From Harmothoe impar (lineage: Eukaryota > Annelida > Polychaeta > Phyllodocida > Polynoidae), in assembly GCA_947462335.1 (NCBI GenBank), contig OX381707.1, positions 36,941,618-37,005,617 of the forward strand: DNA of 64,000 bases, in the 5' to 3' direction. A program made the position numbers and the translations under genes. Position 1 is the first letter of the stretch. Each line of letters starts with the position of its first letter. Under the pieces are notes generated by a model. That model did no database searches. It saw only the letters and a program-made list of their open reading frames with translations, and had not been told where the DNA came from. Positions 1 through 12,677 of this stretch are shown here, one piece after another.

Positions 1-1624
1 CCATGCCAGACTTTAAGTTTGACCTATACTGATCAGGCTCAGGGTGGATGCCATGCGTAGAAATAATTTTTTTCTGAATAGGGCCCGATAATGGCAGCTA
101 TTACCGAAAATCATGAAAGGTCTGACTTAACAAAAGATGGCGGACTCTGTGTGGTGTGGTGTGAGAAGGAATAATGATTAGATAACCCTTATTCTCACCC
201 GATTATCAGACAAAATCCGGTACTTATTTATTCTGTATTTTATTCACAAGCAGTAGAAAACAATTGAAATGACAAGTGTTACACGTTTTATGCACTGATT
301 TGCTCATAGGTGGCCTTGACCTTTTTCTTGTGGTGGAATCTTTGAACTGGAAGCACCCACAAAGTTTATTCTATTCTTCCCCTAAGTCCTGATAAAAGGA
401 GGTAGGTCTAACTTGTAATGTCTTCTTCTAAGAAGTTGGAATAACGTCATTTCTGGTTAAGGAAGACACATTGCTTTATCACACATTAACAAACATTGAA
501 GCTTGCTACTCGTGTTATCATTAACGCAATATGCGCAATGAATGGATGAGCGTGACCTGCTCATCAACAGCTCCCTGTGGGTTTTTTAATTTTGTTGATA
601 GCCCTATTATATGTCAAGCTAGATGCTGCTTTAGAACTTGGGGTAATATATGGAAGGTTTTAGAATAACATTTTAATTAGAAGGTGTCGTGATGTTGACA
701 CTATAGTGACAGTGACACTGTCACTATAGTGTCAGTATGTGAGCATCTCAATAGACCCGAAAATGTGGATTTAGACAGCTTAAATGACTCAATAACATCA
801 TTTCTCATCAAGATATGGCCAAAATCCTGAATTTCGGTAATGGCTACCCCAATATGGTACAAGAAGTATAGTGTGTATCGGGATGGGACTATGACTAAGC
901 TACTAGAATGGTCCAATCACAGGCCTCCCTTTAGGCAGGAAATTTGAATAGACCAATCAGAGGGCCCCCTTTTGGCGGGAATTTCAAAAGGGGTCACGTG
1001 ACTGGAAGTGACCTACTTAAGCGGTCACGTGACCGGAAATGACCTACTTAAGGATGACCTCGACCTCATTACATGACCAGAAGTGATGTCACATAACGGG
1101 AAGCAACTTACATGCCTCCGCGACACGAGAAAAAAATTCTGGGAGGGAGGGAGGGGGGCCATTGGATGGGTGGGGTCCTTAAGAAGGTAGGGGAGAAAAA
1201 AAAAGATCCTTACCAGAGAGACCCGTCGCCCTCGGTGGGTCTGTAATCTAAGTTTTCAAGGTAAAACGTCCTAATAAAGGTGACCTTGAGGGACTGGTGT
1301 GGAGTTTTTTTTTCTCTCTTGTCATTTGGACCATTCTAGTAGCTTAGTTGTAGTCCTATCCCGATACACACTATACTACTGGTATAAGATATGCATGGGA
1401 AAGGAAATGCTCCCATGGTATTCCTAGACCCTGAGAATGTAGACACCTTAAATGACTCAATAACATCATTTTTCACCAAGATATGGCCAAATTCATGATT
1501 TTCGGTAATGGCTGCCCTTACCGGGCCCTATTTCAGAGAAAAACTATTCATGTGCATGGCATCCACCCTGAACCTGATCAGTGTAGTATACTGATTAATA
1601 GGTCATACTAAAAGGCTGGCATGG
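1..1624. mobile_element. 1.6-kb inverted-repeat (foldback) DNA element
   Basis: The first about 120 bases reappear in reverse complement at about 1490-1624. Both outer ends read CCATGCCAG-like and both arms contain GGTGGATGCCATGC and a CGGTAATGGC block. Inside are further related blocks: a segment around 780-900 (AATGACTCAATAACATCATT) recurs near 1450-1500, and the 860-915 segment recurs inverted near 1325-1370. This looks like a non-autonomous DNA transposon, possibly nested. No transposase frame was seen. The left end coincides with the window edge, so the target duplication cannot be tested. Confidence 0.55.
696..734. repeat. Perfect 19-bp-arm palindrome
   Basis: Starting at TGACACTATAGTGACAGTG, 19 bases are followed by one unpaired A and then their exact reverse complement, 39 bases in all. 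It lies inside the 1-1624 inverted-repeat element and may be the end-to-end junction of two copies of a smaller element. Confidence 0.8.
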
Positions 1625-3577
1625 ATGCCACCCTGTAATATTCCGTTCCTCCTAGGGTTACATTTCAAAATTCTGCCTCCAGTCTAGTCTGGGAGGCATC
1701 AGCTTTTCTGACACTCAATGGACAGGGGTATAAATGGCTCTCCATATAGGTGGACTGTTTTATAATATGACAGGTAACACAGGTGTGTTTCTAAGCAACA
1801 GGGAAAGATGCCTAACCAGAAATAACAGGTTTTTCCAAGAATCAGATCATTCACTGCCCAAGCTCATCAAAAATCCCAGATGTCAGTCTAATTTTGGACA
1901 TTGTTTTATCCATCTTAAGGATTTTGGGGTTTCGGCATAAGCCAAGCAATTTTTTTCCTTTTCCATCCATCCCCTCCCTTTTCTGTTAGAGTTAAGCAAT
2001 TCATTCTTGGCTTTATAGTATATAGTACTGTGCAGGAGGCCATTTTTCCTTACTGGTCCAATGTGGACATTGTGTTGAATTGATAACTGGCAATCAAGTA
2101 TAGCAAATAGAAACAAAGTCTTGCAAATGGTAGCCTAAAATGAGCAAATGGCACGCTCACACTGACAAATGACAAGTGGCAACCAGCAAATGGCAGCTGG
2201 CAATTAGCAATTAGCAAATGTTGCACTGGCCTTCCATAGTATGGACATCAAATGCCATAGCCCCCTAACCTGAATGCTCGCTGACACAAGGAGGAGGGTC
2301 GTGCGTGGCTTCATGACCCCGTTCATGACCCATGACGCAACAGTTGGGGGGGGGGCACTTCAAGTGTATGATTTATTAGATGCCAACATATTTCCAGCAC
2401 GAAGAAATGTGGGTCGAAGGTTGGCAGTTGGCAGTAAGACGTGTTTTATGTAAACCATCTCCTCTTTATTTTTCTTTTATAATTGAGGCATGTTAGCCCC
2501 CATCGATAATGACACTTTCTCTACTCGTCACTCATCTCATCTCATTGTATAATTGCATTAATTGATTCTTGAAAGTCATTTTTCTTCTCTCTATAATGAT
2601 GAAAACAACTTACATGTTGATCGACATATCGTGTTTTTCAACCCTATTTATATACGGAACAGTCAAGGGGTCATAGCGGAGGTAATGCAATGCGCATGTG
2701 CTAGGTTAATATCATTTTTCATTTTATTATGTAAACTGTTATTATTCAACGAAATAAAACACTTAAAAAAAAAAGAAAAAAGATGTTGTTGTGATACAAT
2801 GTTTACTATGCTTAAGCACTAGAAGCGCCAGATTTTTCCCTAAAGGAAGGATTAACACTGAAAGTGTACTGGGAAACAGGGCTTATCATGCATCAATAAC
2901 TACTGAAATTGAGGTGGACATCTCAAGGTATGTATGTGGTTTACTCTAGGTTAATTATAAACTACCCTCTGTGTTAATGTTCTGGGCATCTTTTTTTGCA
3001 GAACATCTGTTTCCATAACCTGGTCTACAAGACAAGCGCAGTTCTAGTGGTTAGGTGGGTATTATAGAAGAAGGATATGTCACTAGAAGTCCCCCATCTC
3101 CTTTGAGCATGGTATTCTGGAGATAATACATAATGTATTTAAATTCACTGAGAGGTCACATATTTGTTACTAGGCATAATCAAGAATATTCCTGGGGTCC
3201 AGAACATGAAATAAATTGTTACTCAGAGATAAGGCCATCTTTGGGAAAGTCCCCCCTCTGCTTTGAGCCAGTCTTGCTGTGGGACTGACCTCCATAGCCA
3301 CAGCATTGTAGGGGAGCGAAATATGACAGAGAGCCATGCACAGGTCACCAGTGTAGGGCCCAGAGTGACGCACCCTTCTTCTATTAATAGTAAGTAGGTC
3401 ACGGCCCTGTGTCAGTTGCGGCCCATGGTTAGAAGTAAATGTACCTGAGAGTAGATTCTGCTGTATTTACGGTAAATAATACAGTATTAGTGTAAATGGG
3501 CAGTAGAATCCACTGTACATCTTAGAAGGATTTATATTGGGTTCCCTGTTTACAGTGAGAGAGGAAAATACATAGAC
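1625..3577. other. No gene seen; intergenic AT-rich DNA
   Basis: Open frames here are short and have no recognisable domain. Visible content is low-order repeats: a run of GCAAATGGCA-like words at 2120-2225, a G run at 2344-2353, and A-rich stretches near 2765-2780. No RNA gene or complete transposon could be identified. Confidence 0.5.
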
Positions 3578-6500
3578 AAATGCCAACGCCCATTGATACC
3601 ATCTCTGTCATATTTCACGAGTGGGGGCTGGGGCCATATAGTACAGGAACTTTAGGTTTTTACCTGGAATTAAATACCATAAAGCTGAAAATCGCAGGAA
3701 TGATTGGTTTTGGTATTGTCATCACTGTTCTTAAAGTCCTGGAGTATCCTGTGTGGGCTTCCATTAAAAAACTGCCAAATCCAATATGGCCGCCAGATAA
3801 TCAGAATCTCATCTCCTATGACAACAATATTTATCCTAGAAGAATATAAACCTTACCTACCCCCCCTAAAATGGGTCCAAGGAATCCACTGGTGTCATTG
3901 GTTTGTTGATAGGACAAGTGGTTGCTTGGCAACAGCAGGTTTGCCTAGCAACCCGGTGTTAAACCCATCTCCTAGGACAACAATATTCATCTTAGAAGAA
4001 TACAAACCTTACCTACTCCTCTAAAATAGGTGCAAGGAATCCACTGGTGTCCTTGGTTTGTTGCTAGGACAAGCAGTTTTTTAGCAACAGCAGGCTTGCC
4101 TAGCAACAGCAGGCTTGCCTAGCAACCTGGACTTAAAAGCAAATACCAACAGCGAGACCCCCATGGTGCCATTCAGGAAGAACCTGCAGGTATCACAGAG
4201 CCCCACTAAATCAACTCTAAGTAACACATTGCTAATATTGCTTTAGTTTTGACCTCTAGTTGCTCAGCATCATTACTTTCAAATACATAATTGCTTAGCA
4301 ACTCACATTTCACTGTTTTGTGGTTGAATTCCATGCAGATTGAGATGTTTTAACATCATTTAGAATTAATATGGAACATTCTAACAGCACCAAGTGGAAA
4401 AAGAAAAACAATGATGTCATTTATAATTGTGGGAGTTGCTTAGCAATAGGTTAACTGTTACTGATGTTGGTTAGCAATGGCACTATTAACCCTTTCCATC
4501 CGGCTCTATGATGGTGTAAACTCCACAGAATGTGGCAGATTGAGGCCCCAGACCCAGCAGTATTAATATATGGGGTTATATTGAGGTTAATATGAGAATT
4601 GGTACTTGTGATGCATGTTTTCAAATGACTGATTTGCAACATGTATGTAATTTCCTTTCATATACCAGGTAGTGCATTAATGCACTAGGTGGCTGGAAAG
4701 AGTTGAACCTATACAAAGAATCAATATATAAAATATCTATGGGTACCTCCTAAATCAGCCTCAAGAAATCTATTGGTTTCCTTTATCATTGGTCTCACTT
4801 ACTTAGCAACAAGAATACAATTGATTCTTTTGTTTAGCAACAGTACCATATAAAGGCAAGGGGAACAGAACAGAACTTTACCCCGGTGATACAGGTAATA
4901 AATCATATTACCCATGTTGAACATCAGAGACATGGATGATACATGTACTATCCTGCATCCCTTCCTAGCAGAGTCACACTATATGTTTAAGGATTCACAC
5001 ACTGCCCAGCTTTAATGCTGGCTTCTGCTGTCAGGGAACAGCCTGTGAATATGTGCTAAGACAACAGCATTCAAAGGGGAGCTTCATGTTGTCCTGCCTC
5101 CTTAACCACATACCTAGCCATCCGCTTTCAAATCATAGGCCTAACAATATACCGTAAAACCTCGCGTATAAGCCGCGGCTAGTACGCGAATCAGATCAGC
5201 AGTGCGGCTTATAGGATCGGCCCAGGGTCCGGGTGCGTCTTTTACGCGAGTTTTTGCCACGATGATACAGTACTAAAATCGGTACGTTCAGACCGCCAGT
5301 GCGGCTTATAGGTTATATGATCGGCCGTAACTCAGGGTGCGGCTTATACGCGAGTTAGGCTTATACACGAGGTTTTACGGTAATACAAAAATGCTGGACA
5401 CTATCCAATTTACCACATAGGCATTTATAAAATACAGAATAATTGAACGTCTACTCTTATATATATATATCATTTATGAGGATACACCCAATAACTACTG
5501 TGTTCTTGGTCAATTTTTACTTGACCTCATGGTGATTCCACCCATAAGCCTCTTACATGTTAACGGGCATGCAACAGAACCACTTGGTTAGACATAGACA
5601 GTCTTATCATATTTGTAGAGTTTACTTTGGAGACTTCTCATAGTGCACTTTCCGTTTGTCTCTGAATGCTATATGCAGAAATGAAGGCTATATACCATTC
5701 CATATACATTACACTAAGTCATATTACTGTATTCCTCACTATCAGCTGAAATAACCCTTGTCTCACAAAACAATCTGTGTAGAGAGTGACAGAAGCATCA
5801 GTGAGTGGAGCCTATCAGACAGCTACCTCACACCCTGATCTGTGCTTGATAAGACTGTTGTGGCCTCCCTTATAACTGTCTGTACAAAATGAGAAAGAAA
5901 AGGGGGTTGTAATTACTTCATGTATACAAGGAATAGCCCCCTAACCATATAATACCTTCTGTTACACTGTAAATTGTAGTAGTAGAATATACTGAACGTG
6001 TATGGGATTTGTATGACTGGGTACATATTTGGTCTCATGTGACGTCACTCTGATCTTCTTTATTACTGGTTTAAGTACATGATGTACATTTTGATAGTGT
6101 GCAAGTCAGAATATTGCTAATCAATACTACCGATAGAAGGCCACATGAAATCATGCTGGTCTTTTCCTTTAACCCGAAAAATCAATTTTAGAGAGAATAT
6201 TTTAGCAACAAGTGATTAGCTACACTTTCATTTCTATCCCAGGATTATCTTATAATATAAGGAAAGGCAGAATGAAAAGTGATCTGGGGACCCATGGTGG
6301 TGCTAGGCAAATAAAGAAATATAATCAAGGTTGCTAAGCAAGCACACATGTTAGCAAGAATTGAATGGAAAAGAAAAGAGATTAATGATATGATTGGTAT
6401 CTTCACTGTCCCTTTTGAGGGGATCGCTATATTGATATTGCATTAGGAACAAGTTAGACCTGTGTTGCTAGGCAACAATATAATTGGAAGTAATATTGCT

Positions 6501-7202
6501 AAGCAACTAGAGGACCTTGCAATACCAATTGATTCATTGGAGTTAATTTAGTATAGGGGTGTGTGATGTCAGGATCTTCCTGAATGTTGTAGTGGGGTTT
6601 CGCTGTAGATGTTTGTTTCTAAGCCCAGTTTGCTATACAAACCTGAGTTGCTAAGCAATTATATGGTTGGAAGTGATATTGTCAACCAACTAGAGGTCCT
6701 AGCCATACCAATTGATTCATTGGGGTTCATTAAGTTGGGGTGAGTGATGTAAGGATCTTCCTAAATGGAGTCTTGGGGTTTTGCTGTAGATGCTTGCTTC
6801 TAAGCCCGGTTTGCTATGCAAACCTGCTATTGCTAAGCAACCACTTGTCCTAGCAATTAACCAATGACACCAGTGGATTCCTTGTACCCAATTTAGGGGG
6901 GGTAGGTAAGGTTTAAATTATTCTAGGAGTGATATTGTCATTATTGAAGATGAGATTCTGATTATTTGGCGGCCATATTGGATTTGGCCCGTTTTTCAAT
7001 GGAAGCCCACATAGGACACTCCAGGACTTTTAAGAGGTCAAACCTAATATAATGACGAGCCATTCCTGAATTTTTCAGCTTTATGGTATTTAATTCCAGG
7101 TTTGGGTTAGAATTCATCTAAAGTTCCTGTACTAATATCCGATATGCCCCAGCCCTCACGAGTGAAATGTGACAGAGAGGTATCAATGAAGTTGGCATTT
7201 GC
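3578..7202. mobile_element. 3.6-kb foldback element with arms of about 400 bp
   Basis: The left arm (about 3578-3990, beginning AATGCCAACGCCCATTGATA) is repeated in reverse complement at about 6800-7202. Arm landmarks include GGCCGCCA next to an ATATTGGATTTGG-like block and GGAATCCACTGGTGTC. Many TTGCTAAGCAAC and TTGCTAGGCAAC words lie between. A third, shorter relative occurs at 18110-18390 in the third-exon side intron of gene A. No transposase frame is visible. A separate 0.23-kb MITE sits inside at 5149-5382. Confidence 0.6.
5149..5382. mobile_element. Pogo-like MITE, copy 1
   Basis: About 230 bp bounded by TACCGTAAAACCTCGCGTAT on the left and the reverse complement of a close variant on the right (ending ACGAGGTTTTACGGTA). 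TA dinucleotides at both edges fit a TA target duplication. The ACCGTAAAACCTCG ends resemble Tc1/mariner-pogo (Tigger-type) terminal repeats. The internal GCGGCTTATA..CGCGAGTT words are themselves arranged as inverted repeats. There is no coding capacity. Confidence 0.65.
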
Positions 7203-7593
7203 ATTTATTCTTTTATTTGAGCCATTTAATGAAGAAAAGTTTTTTTTTCTTAGCCCATTGAATACGGCCACATTGTATTCAATGGGGGGCATTGAATACA
7301 GCCCTTCCTATAGTAAAGCATAGTAAATCTTGTATTTCAAAAAAATAAATCTATGTTTCCTCTACAGAAAACACAGTTCACAAACAGTTTACAAACAAAA
7401 AAAGCATACGTTACAGAACATCTCGCTATGGCTGTCTATGGCCAATCGTTAAAAACATTATTTCAATGTAAAATAACATAATTTTGTTAGGCAGGTATAT
7501 TTTCGACTTTGCTACTACTAGTGAGTAACCCCCCCCTCCCCCAGCCCCCGATCACGTCCCCCCTACCAACCCTTACTCACGACATGTCAGCTG

Positions 7594-7600
7594 TATATAA
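7594..7600 (+). promoter_or_regulatory. TATA-like box of gene A
   Basis: TATATAA in the context TGTATATAA, 90 bp before the gene A start codon. Paralogue B has TGTATATA at about the same distance (25194-25200 for ATG 25292). In both genes a C-rich run lies upstream and a short leader containing CACCTACCTTA-like sequence lies downstream. This conservation between paralogues in otherwise diverged flanks supports a core promoter. Confidence 0.45.
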
Positions 7601-7689
7601 TGCTTACATGTCACACCCTATATACAGTAACATACAGCAAACTGTTACCCCAGCTCCAGCGTCACTCTCTGCAGCAACACCTACCTAAG

Positions 7690-7774
7690 ATGGATATATC
7701 AACCACAAATACAACCCTATGTCTGACGCTATTACTCCTCACCCTGACTGTTATACTGAGTCCTGTGTCAGCTG
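7690..7774 (+). CDS. Gene A exon 1: signal peptide
   Basis: ATG at 7690 opens a typical secretory signal: polar N-terminus, long Leu-rich core, and a VSA cleavage-type end. The exon stops after the first base of a codon at a consensus donor (GTAAGT at 7775). Gene B exon 1 has the same length (85 bases), the same start residues MDI and the same SPVSA end, which fixes this start codon over the upstream in-frame ATG at 7600. Confidence 0.8.
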
Positions 7775-7901
7775 GTAAGTTGGGGTTTGTTCTGGTAATT
7801 CCTTCTTATTCTATCCTTTATCCCGACCCCTCTAATGGGATCTTATACCACCCCCTCCCCTTTCTCCCCTGCAATTCTCTTCGCTTTTGAATACTCCAAC
7901 T

Positions 7902-8717
7902 TTGAGGCCCCTATCCCCAAAAAGGCCCCTATCCCTCAAACTTGAGATATAGGAACCAGGTGAATGTGCTAAATGGCCCCTCTCAAAACGGTTTGAGACA
8001 TAGGGTCTATGTGAAGTCCCTAATCACAAATATTTTTGGGATGTCCCTTTCGCTCAAAGCCCCTATCCCTCCTAAGTGTCCCATTGGTTAAAAAGGCGCT
8101 ATATATGTTTATACATGGATCATTTATAGAATTAGATGATATTCCCACCACCACCCTGGCCCTTAGTAACGTCCCCTGCCCCCCTTAGGAGGGGTTGAGA
8201 CATTTTACCAGCCTACTCCTGTTGATTATAAATTACCACTGCCCCAGTAGTGTAGGGAGTGGTTGATCATTAATTACAGAGTGTTTAGTGGGTTTGGGAG
8301 GGGGCGACCCCTCTTGCGGTGGGACATACAATATTTTATCCCCAGAATTGGGAATTTCTTTTTGGGTCAGCCCATTTCCAAACCTAGGACCAGTCAATTC
8401 ATTAACCAAGGGTCAGGTTGCCTTTTTTTTGGCGTAACCTTATATGATTGTGTTTATGCATAGCCTGGTTTCTTGCTTCAGAAATAAGAAATAGTCTTAA
8501 AGAGTAATCACACATGCTTTTTCTGGATAGGGCTTTTGATACCTAGGTATCTTATGTAAGATAGTGGCCTGACATGTCCCTATCTCTCAAATGACCCCCA
8601 TCCTCAAAATTTAATATTTTTGAGATAAGGGGTGCTTGAATGTGGTCCCTATGTCTCAAATATTTGTGGGATAGGGACCTTTTGACATTTTATGTCTCGA
8701 GAGGCTTAGGGGCCTCA
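7902..8717. repeat. Inverted-repeat element with CCCTATC..CTCAAA words
   Basis: The left end TGAGGCCCCTATCCC and right end TAGGGGCCTCAC are inverted relatives. Between them are many copies of CCCTATCCCTCAAA or its complement (7920-8060 and 8575-8700). It is probably a non-autonomous DNA element in intron 1 of gene A. The centre (8100-8540) shows no coding frame of note. Confidence 0.4.
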
Positions 8718-8887
8718 CACCAACCCCTGTCCACTAACCAGTCTCTTTCCATATAAAACATTCAACATGGATTCGACTATGGTCACGCATGACATCTATA
8801 CATGCTTGTATACATAGATACTTTATAGCAGCAATCCAGCAAACCATGGTCACCTTAGGCCAGCCTCAACGATTTCACCTGACAGGT

Positions 8888-9079
8888 TGACCAATTTGGT
8901 CATGACAAAACCTGACTAAAGTTAACCAATTTGGTCATGACCAAACCTGACCAAGGTTGGCCAATTCAGTCATTACCAAATTTGCCCACTTTGGTCATGA
9001 CCAAAACATCATTTGGTCAATGGTGGTGAGATTTGGTCATGACGAAATTGGTCAACATTGGCTAGGTTTGGTCATGGCC
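8888..9079. repeat. Clustered TTTGGTCATGACCAAA palindromes
   Basis: At least seven copies or half-copies of TTTGGTCATGACCAAA, itself a perfect palindrome, occur in about 190 bases, spaced irregularly and separated by CCTGAC or GGCCAA-type fillers. It looks like a degenerate tandem/foldback array in intron 1 of gene A. Confidence 0.6.
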
Positions 9080-10161
9080 ATGTGTAACCACGATTTGCTG
9101 GGAAAGCATTCACTATATATATTCATTATTATTTCATGGTGAATCTGACGATCACTATTAGTCCAAGAGCTCAGGCACTTTTATTTTTGTTTTGGTGACC
9201 GAAAGGTTTGACGATGCATTCTTGTGTAGAATTTTATGCTGAATTCAGAAATGCAAGTCTTACAAAAATCCTTTGTGGCTTTCTATGGAAAAAATTAGGT
9301 CAAAGTCGGGAACCTTTGATTTTCCTGGGGTTCGATTTTTTTCTCTTTTGGAATGGAGTTATGCCTATATTTACAGGATAGAGCTATCTATACCCATGTT
9401 CTCAAGGGTCAGGAATCAGCTTTTGACACTTTTATGTTTGTCAGATCCACAAACCATCAATTTTGTGCGAGCTTAGTCTACGATACTAATAATAGAAGCT
9501 GTCAAGGATTCCAGGGAGACTGACTGGATAAAGAACTCTGAAAGTTGTCGAGCAAGTTCCTTTTGTGCCCCCTCTATCTACCTGAAAGCAGTGCCAAGAC
9601 CAATTTTCACTAGAACCCCCTTAAATCCAAGGTGGCTGCCAACTGGACTGGGCTTTTACACTCAACTCCCAAATCCTTGTTTATCAATGGAATTAGTTGT
9701 GCAATAGCTCAAAATGATGGTATTGGTGAGAAAAATCAATATGGGGGGAAGGAATGGTATATTTTCACAGGAACCTCCCTAAATCCAAGATGGCCGCCAA
9801 CAGGGCAGTGCTTTAAATATTAAACAAACTCTAGAATTATTCCTTATTTACAAATGAAATTGGCGTTGCAGTTGTTCTGAATAATGGTATTGATGAGAAT
9901 AATCAATATAGAAGGGAAGGGAAGGTGAGCTGTCACCCTAACCCCCCTAAATTCATGATGGCCACCAATTTGATAGCAATTGTCAAAAGTCAATACCTCT
10001 AGAATCCTTATTTGTAGATTGAATTGGTTGTGTAATAGCTCCAAAATGATGGCATTGATGAGAACAACCATTAACATATCATTTTTGACTTTTCATGATT
10101 ACCAAAGCAACCTAGTATTTATGTAAATATTTAATACATTACCATGCTAAATTCCTGAAAT

Positions 10162-10387
10162 TACTGTAAAACCTCACGTATATGCTGTGGCTAGTACGCG
10201 AATCAGATCGGCAGTGCAGCTTATGAGATCGGCCCAGGGTCAGGGTGCAGCTTATACGCGAGTTTTTGCCTCTATGGTACAGTACTAAAATCGGCACATT
10301 CAGATTAGCAGTGTGGCTTATAGGATCGGCCTTAACTCAGGGTTCGGCTTATATGCGAGTTAGGCTTGTACGCGAGGTTTTACGGTA
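10162..10387. mobile_element. Pogo-like MITE, copy 2
   Basis: Second member of the same family as 5149-5382, same orientation and nearly the same length. It opens TACTGTAAAACCTCACGTAT and closes CGCGAGGTTTTACGGTA, with TA at both edges. It has more CpG decay (CG to CA/TG) than copy 1, suggesting it is older. It lies inside the long foldback element in intron 1 of gene A. Confidence 0.65.
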
Positions 10388-10872
10388 CATGAAATGGCAA
10401 GTATCCTTCTGTTGGTTGTGTAATGTCTCAAAACCACAAGTTTGATAATAGGTCTCATGGGTTTGAGATTAATCAATGTAGAAGAGGAGGTAAAGCCGAT
10501 TGTTATCAAAGCAACCTTAGCCTAAGCCTGGTGTTTAGTCTGAATCCAATGACTAGTTGTCTATGTTTGTGCATCAATATGACTACAGCCATTTCACTCA
10601 AGGTCTTTTTGTTATATTAAATGATTTCATAGATTTGGTATGGTCACTTTAGTCAATAGAAACTGACTGAAATATTAGCATAGATCATTATGTGTGGGAT
10701 CAATATCTACAGATATGAAATTTGGGTATCAGGAATCAATTTCAAGTATACATTGAGCATCAGAGTTGGTCAAAAAGATACATGAACAGAGCACTTATTA
10801 TGTTAAAGGTGCAGGAGAAGTGTGGTCTGTTACCCAGACACACTCAAGAAGTGGATGGGCAATCATGTGTGA

Positions 10873-11073
10873 TCAAGGAGTTCTTTTCTCTGCAAACACA
10901 TCAAGGTGATTGGTCACATCATAAGAAGAGTTGAACGGCTCAAAGGAGATCCTGACTTTGGCCACACACAAAGTTTTGAATATTTTGCTGTCAAAACAGT
11001 GCTATCCATTGTGGAGCCAAAGACCCATTATGAAGCCTTTGCTAAGTATGTTGTGGTCAACCGTAATTCATAA
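10873..11073 (+). other. Unrecognised open stretch, possible decayed coding remnant
   Basis: A stop-free stretch of about 66 codons reads like real protein: it includes HIIRRVERLKGDPDFGHTQS followed by FEYFAVKTVLSIVEPKTHYE. It has no start codon and stops at TAA 11071-11073. Neighbouring bases at 10722-10930 and 11208-11470 look like continuations in other frames. It may be a relic of a transposon or captured gene. I do not recognise the family, and chance is possible at this length. Confidence 0.2.
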
Positions 11074-12320
11074 ACATATTTCATGACCCCATCAGAAAGA
11101 ATGAATTCCCACTCAATGCATCCGATGAACTGAAAGGAAAATGAGATAAAGCCTGAATTGTGTGGAGTCTTTTTTACCTTGAAAGGCTCTACATGTAGTA
11201 TAATCTCTTGCCAAATAAAAAATTCCCAAACTCATGGTTGCACATGAATATCAAGTTGACATGGCAAAGCAGATTGCCCACAAAAGTTGCCTTCCTCCAG
11301 CATTGTTTCAAGATTTGGGTTGTGTTTACCAAAGGAAAATGTTACCATGACGTGAATATAAACTCCCTACAAATTAAAGCTGTGGACTGCCTGCTCAAAA
11401 GCACCATATGCTATCAATGCCTTCTTCTACACAGACAGTCCGTTCTCCCACATTCAGGAGACCAGTTGTAAATGATACTATGATGGTAGATCAACTGTCA
11501 GAACAGCTCCTAATGTTGCTTCATCACTTCCACCATGTAACTTGTTGCTTGTCCCGATGCAATATCTTCCCCCCCCCCCTGAGAAGTGGTACTGGGTGCT
11601 TTGACTGTTGAAATATATCAATCTGGACAACAAGGTATACAAAGAGCTCATCAATTGCTGTTGCTAATCAAAGAAGTATTCCATGGAATATTCACATGTA
11701 AGAAGGCCAAGTTTGTTTGAATTGCACTTTGTAGCCACAATTAAGGATGCACCCCACACTAATTCAAGTGTGATCATATTCATGTATCATAGGGGCACAA
11801 AATAAATGTGTGAAATGTATTCTATGCTGGCATTATGTCCACTGCACAGTGCCATCTATGCTGGTATCCCTCTGGGAGAGAGTAGAGCTCCCTAGACTCA
11901 CTACCCCAGCTGAGTCTAGGGAGAGTGCAGGAGTCCTAGGGTACAAGGATATTGTATTGTGAATGGGGTGTACCTATAGCTCCAGTCACCAAGAAACGGC
12001 CAGTGAATACACCTGCTTTGCCTCTCTAGTATACCCACATAGATTAGGCTGTGAAGGGTTTTCTTTTGTTTCAGGAAATTGATACATGCACATATACCAT
12101 AGATATAAAGTAAAATATCTATAATTGTTGAGCAATTTATGTTTTTTCTCATTGATAATTGGTGGGAAAGTATCATTTTTTGGCATTTGTACCCATAAAT
12201 ACCATTAAACCAGGGAAAATTGAACACTCAGCAATACTTCATAAGGGCTAATCGTGGTTACTAATGTTGTCAGTCTTGCAATAAAGTAATACTTTTTAGA
12301 CATTCTAGTACTAGAAACCA

Positions 12321-12677
12321 TCAATTGTTGGTTATAGATCTATTATGCTTGATAATGCGAGATAAATCCTCCAAATGACGGCCAATTTGGATTGAGAAAT
12401 CTACTTTAGATCGGGATTTTGAGAAGCTCAGCCCTAAAAAGCATGATTTTGTCATACATTTCACATAGAACAGTTGACTTTTATCACATATAGACCTCTT
12501 ATTATTACAATAGACACATATTTTCTTAAGGGGACCACAGTCTGTAACATTTTCATCATCACTGTCAGCATTTAATATTTTGTGCAAGTAAATTTTCATG
12601 TTTTTGGTACGTTTGATCATGCGGTACAAGTAATGGGGTGAAACATCCATTTTGAGCCAAATGGCAAAAAAATGCAA
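12321..12677 (-). pseudogene. Possible transposase C-terminal Cys-motif remnant
   Basis: An open minus-strand frame of 118 codons inside the long foldback element. It contains a CVYCNNKR..C..C....CF pattern (about residues 54-80) that loosely recalls the Cys-rich C-terminal domain of piggyBac-family transposases. The usual catalytic Asp region is not visible nearby, and the flanking frame is closed. Resemblance is by pattern only. Confidence 0.25.

Noticed and set aside
7600..7689. Upstream in-frame ATG for gene A
   Set aside because: It lies directly after the TATA-like box, its extra residues lack signal-peptide character, and gene B's conserved start corresponds to 7690.
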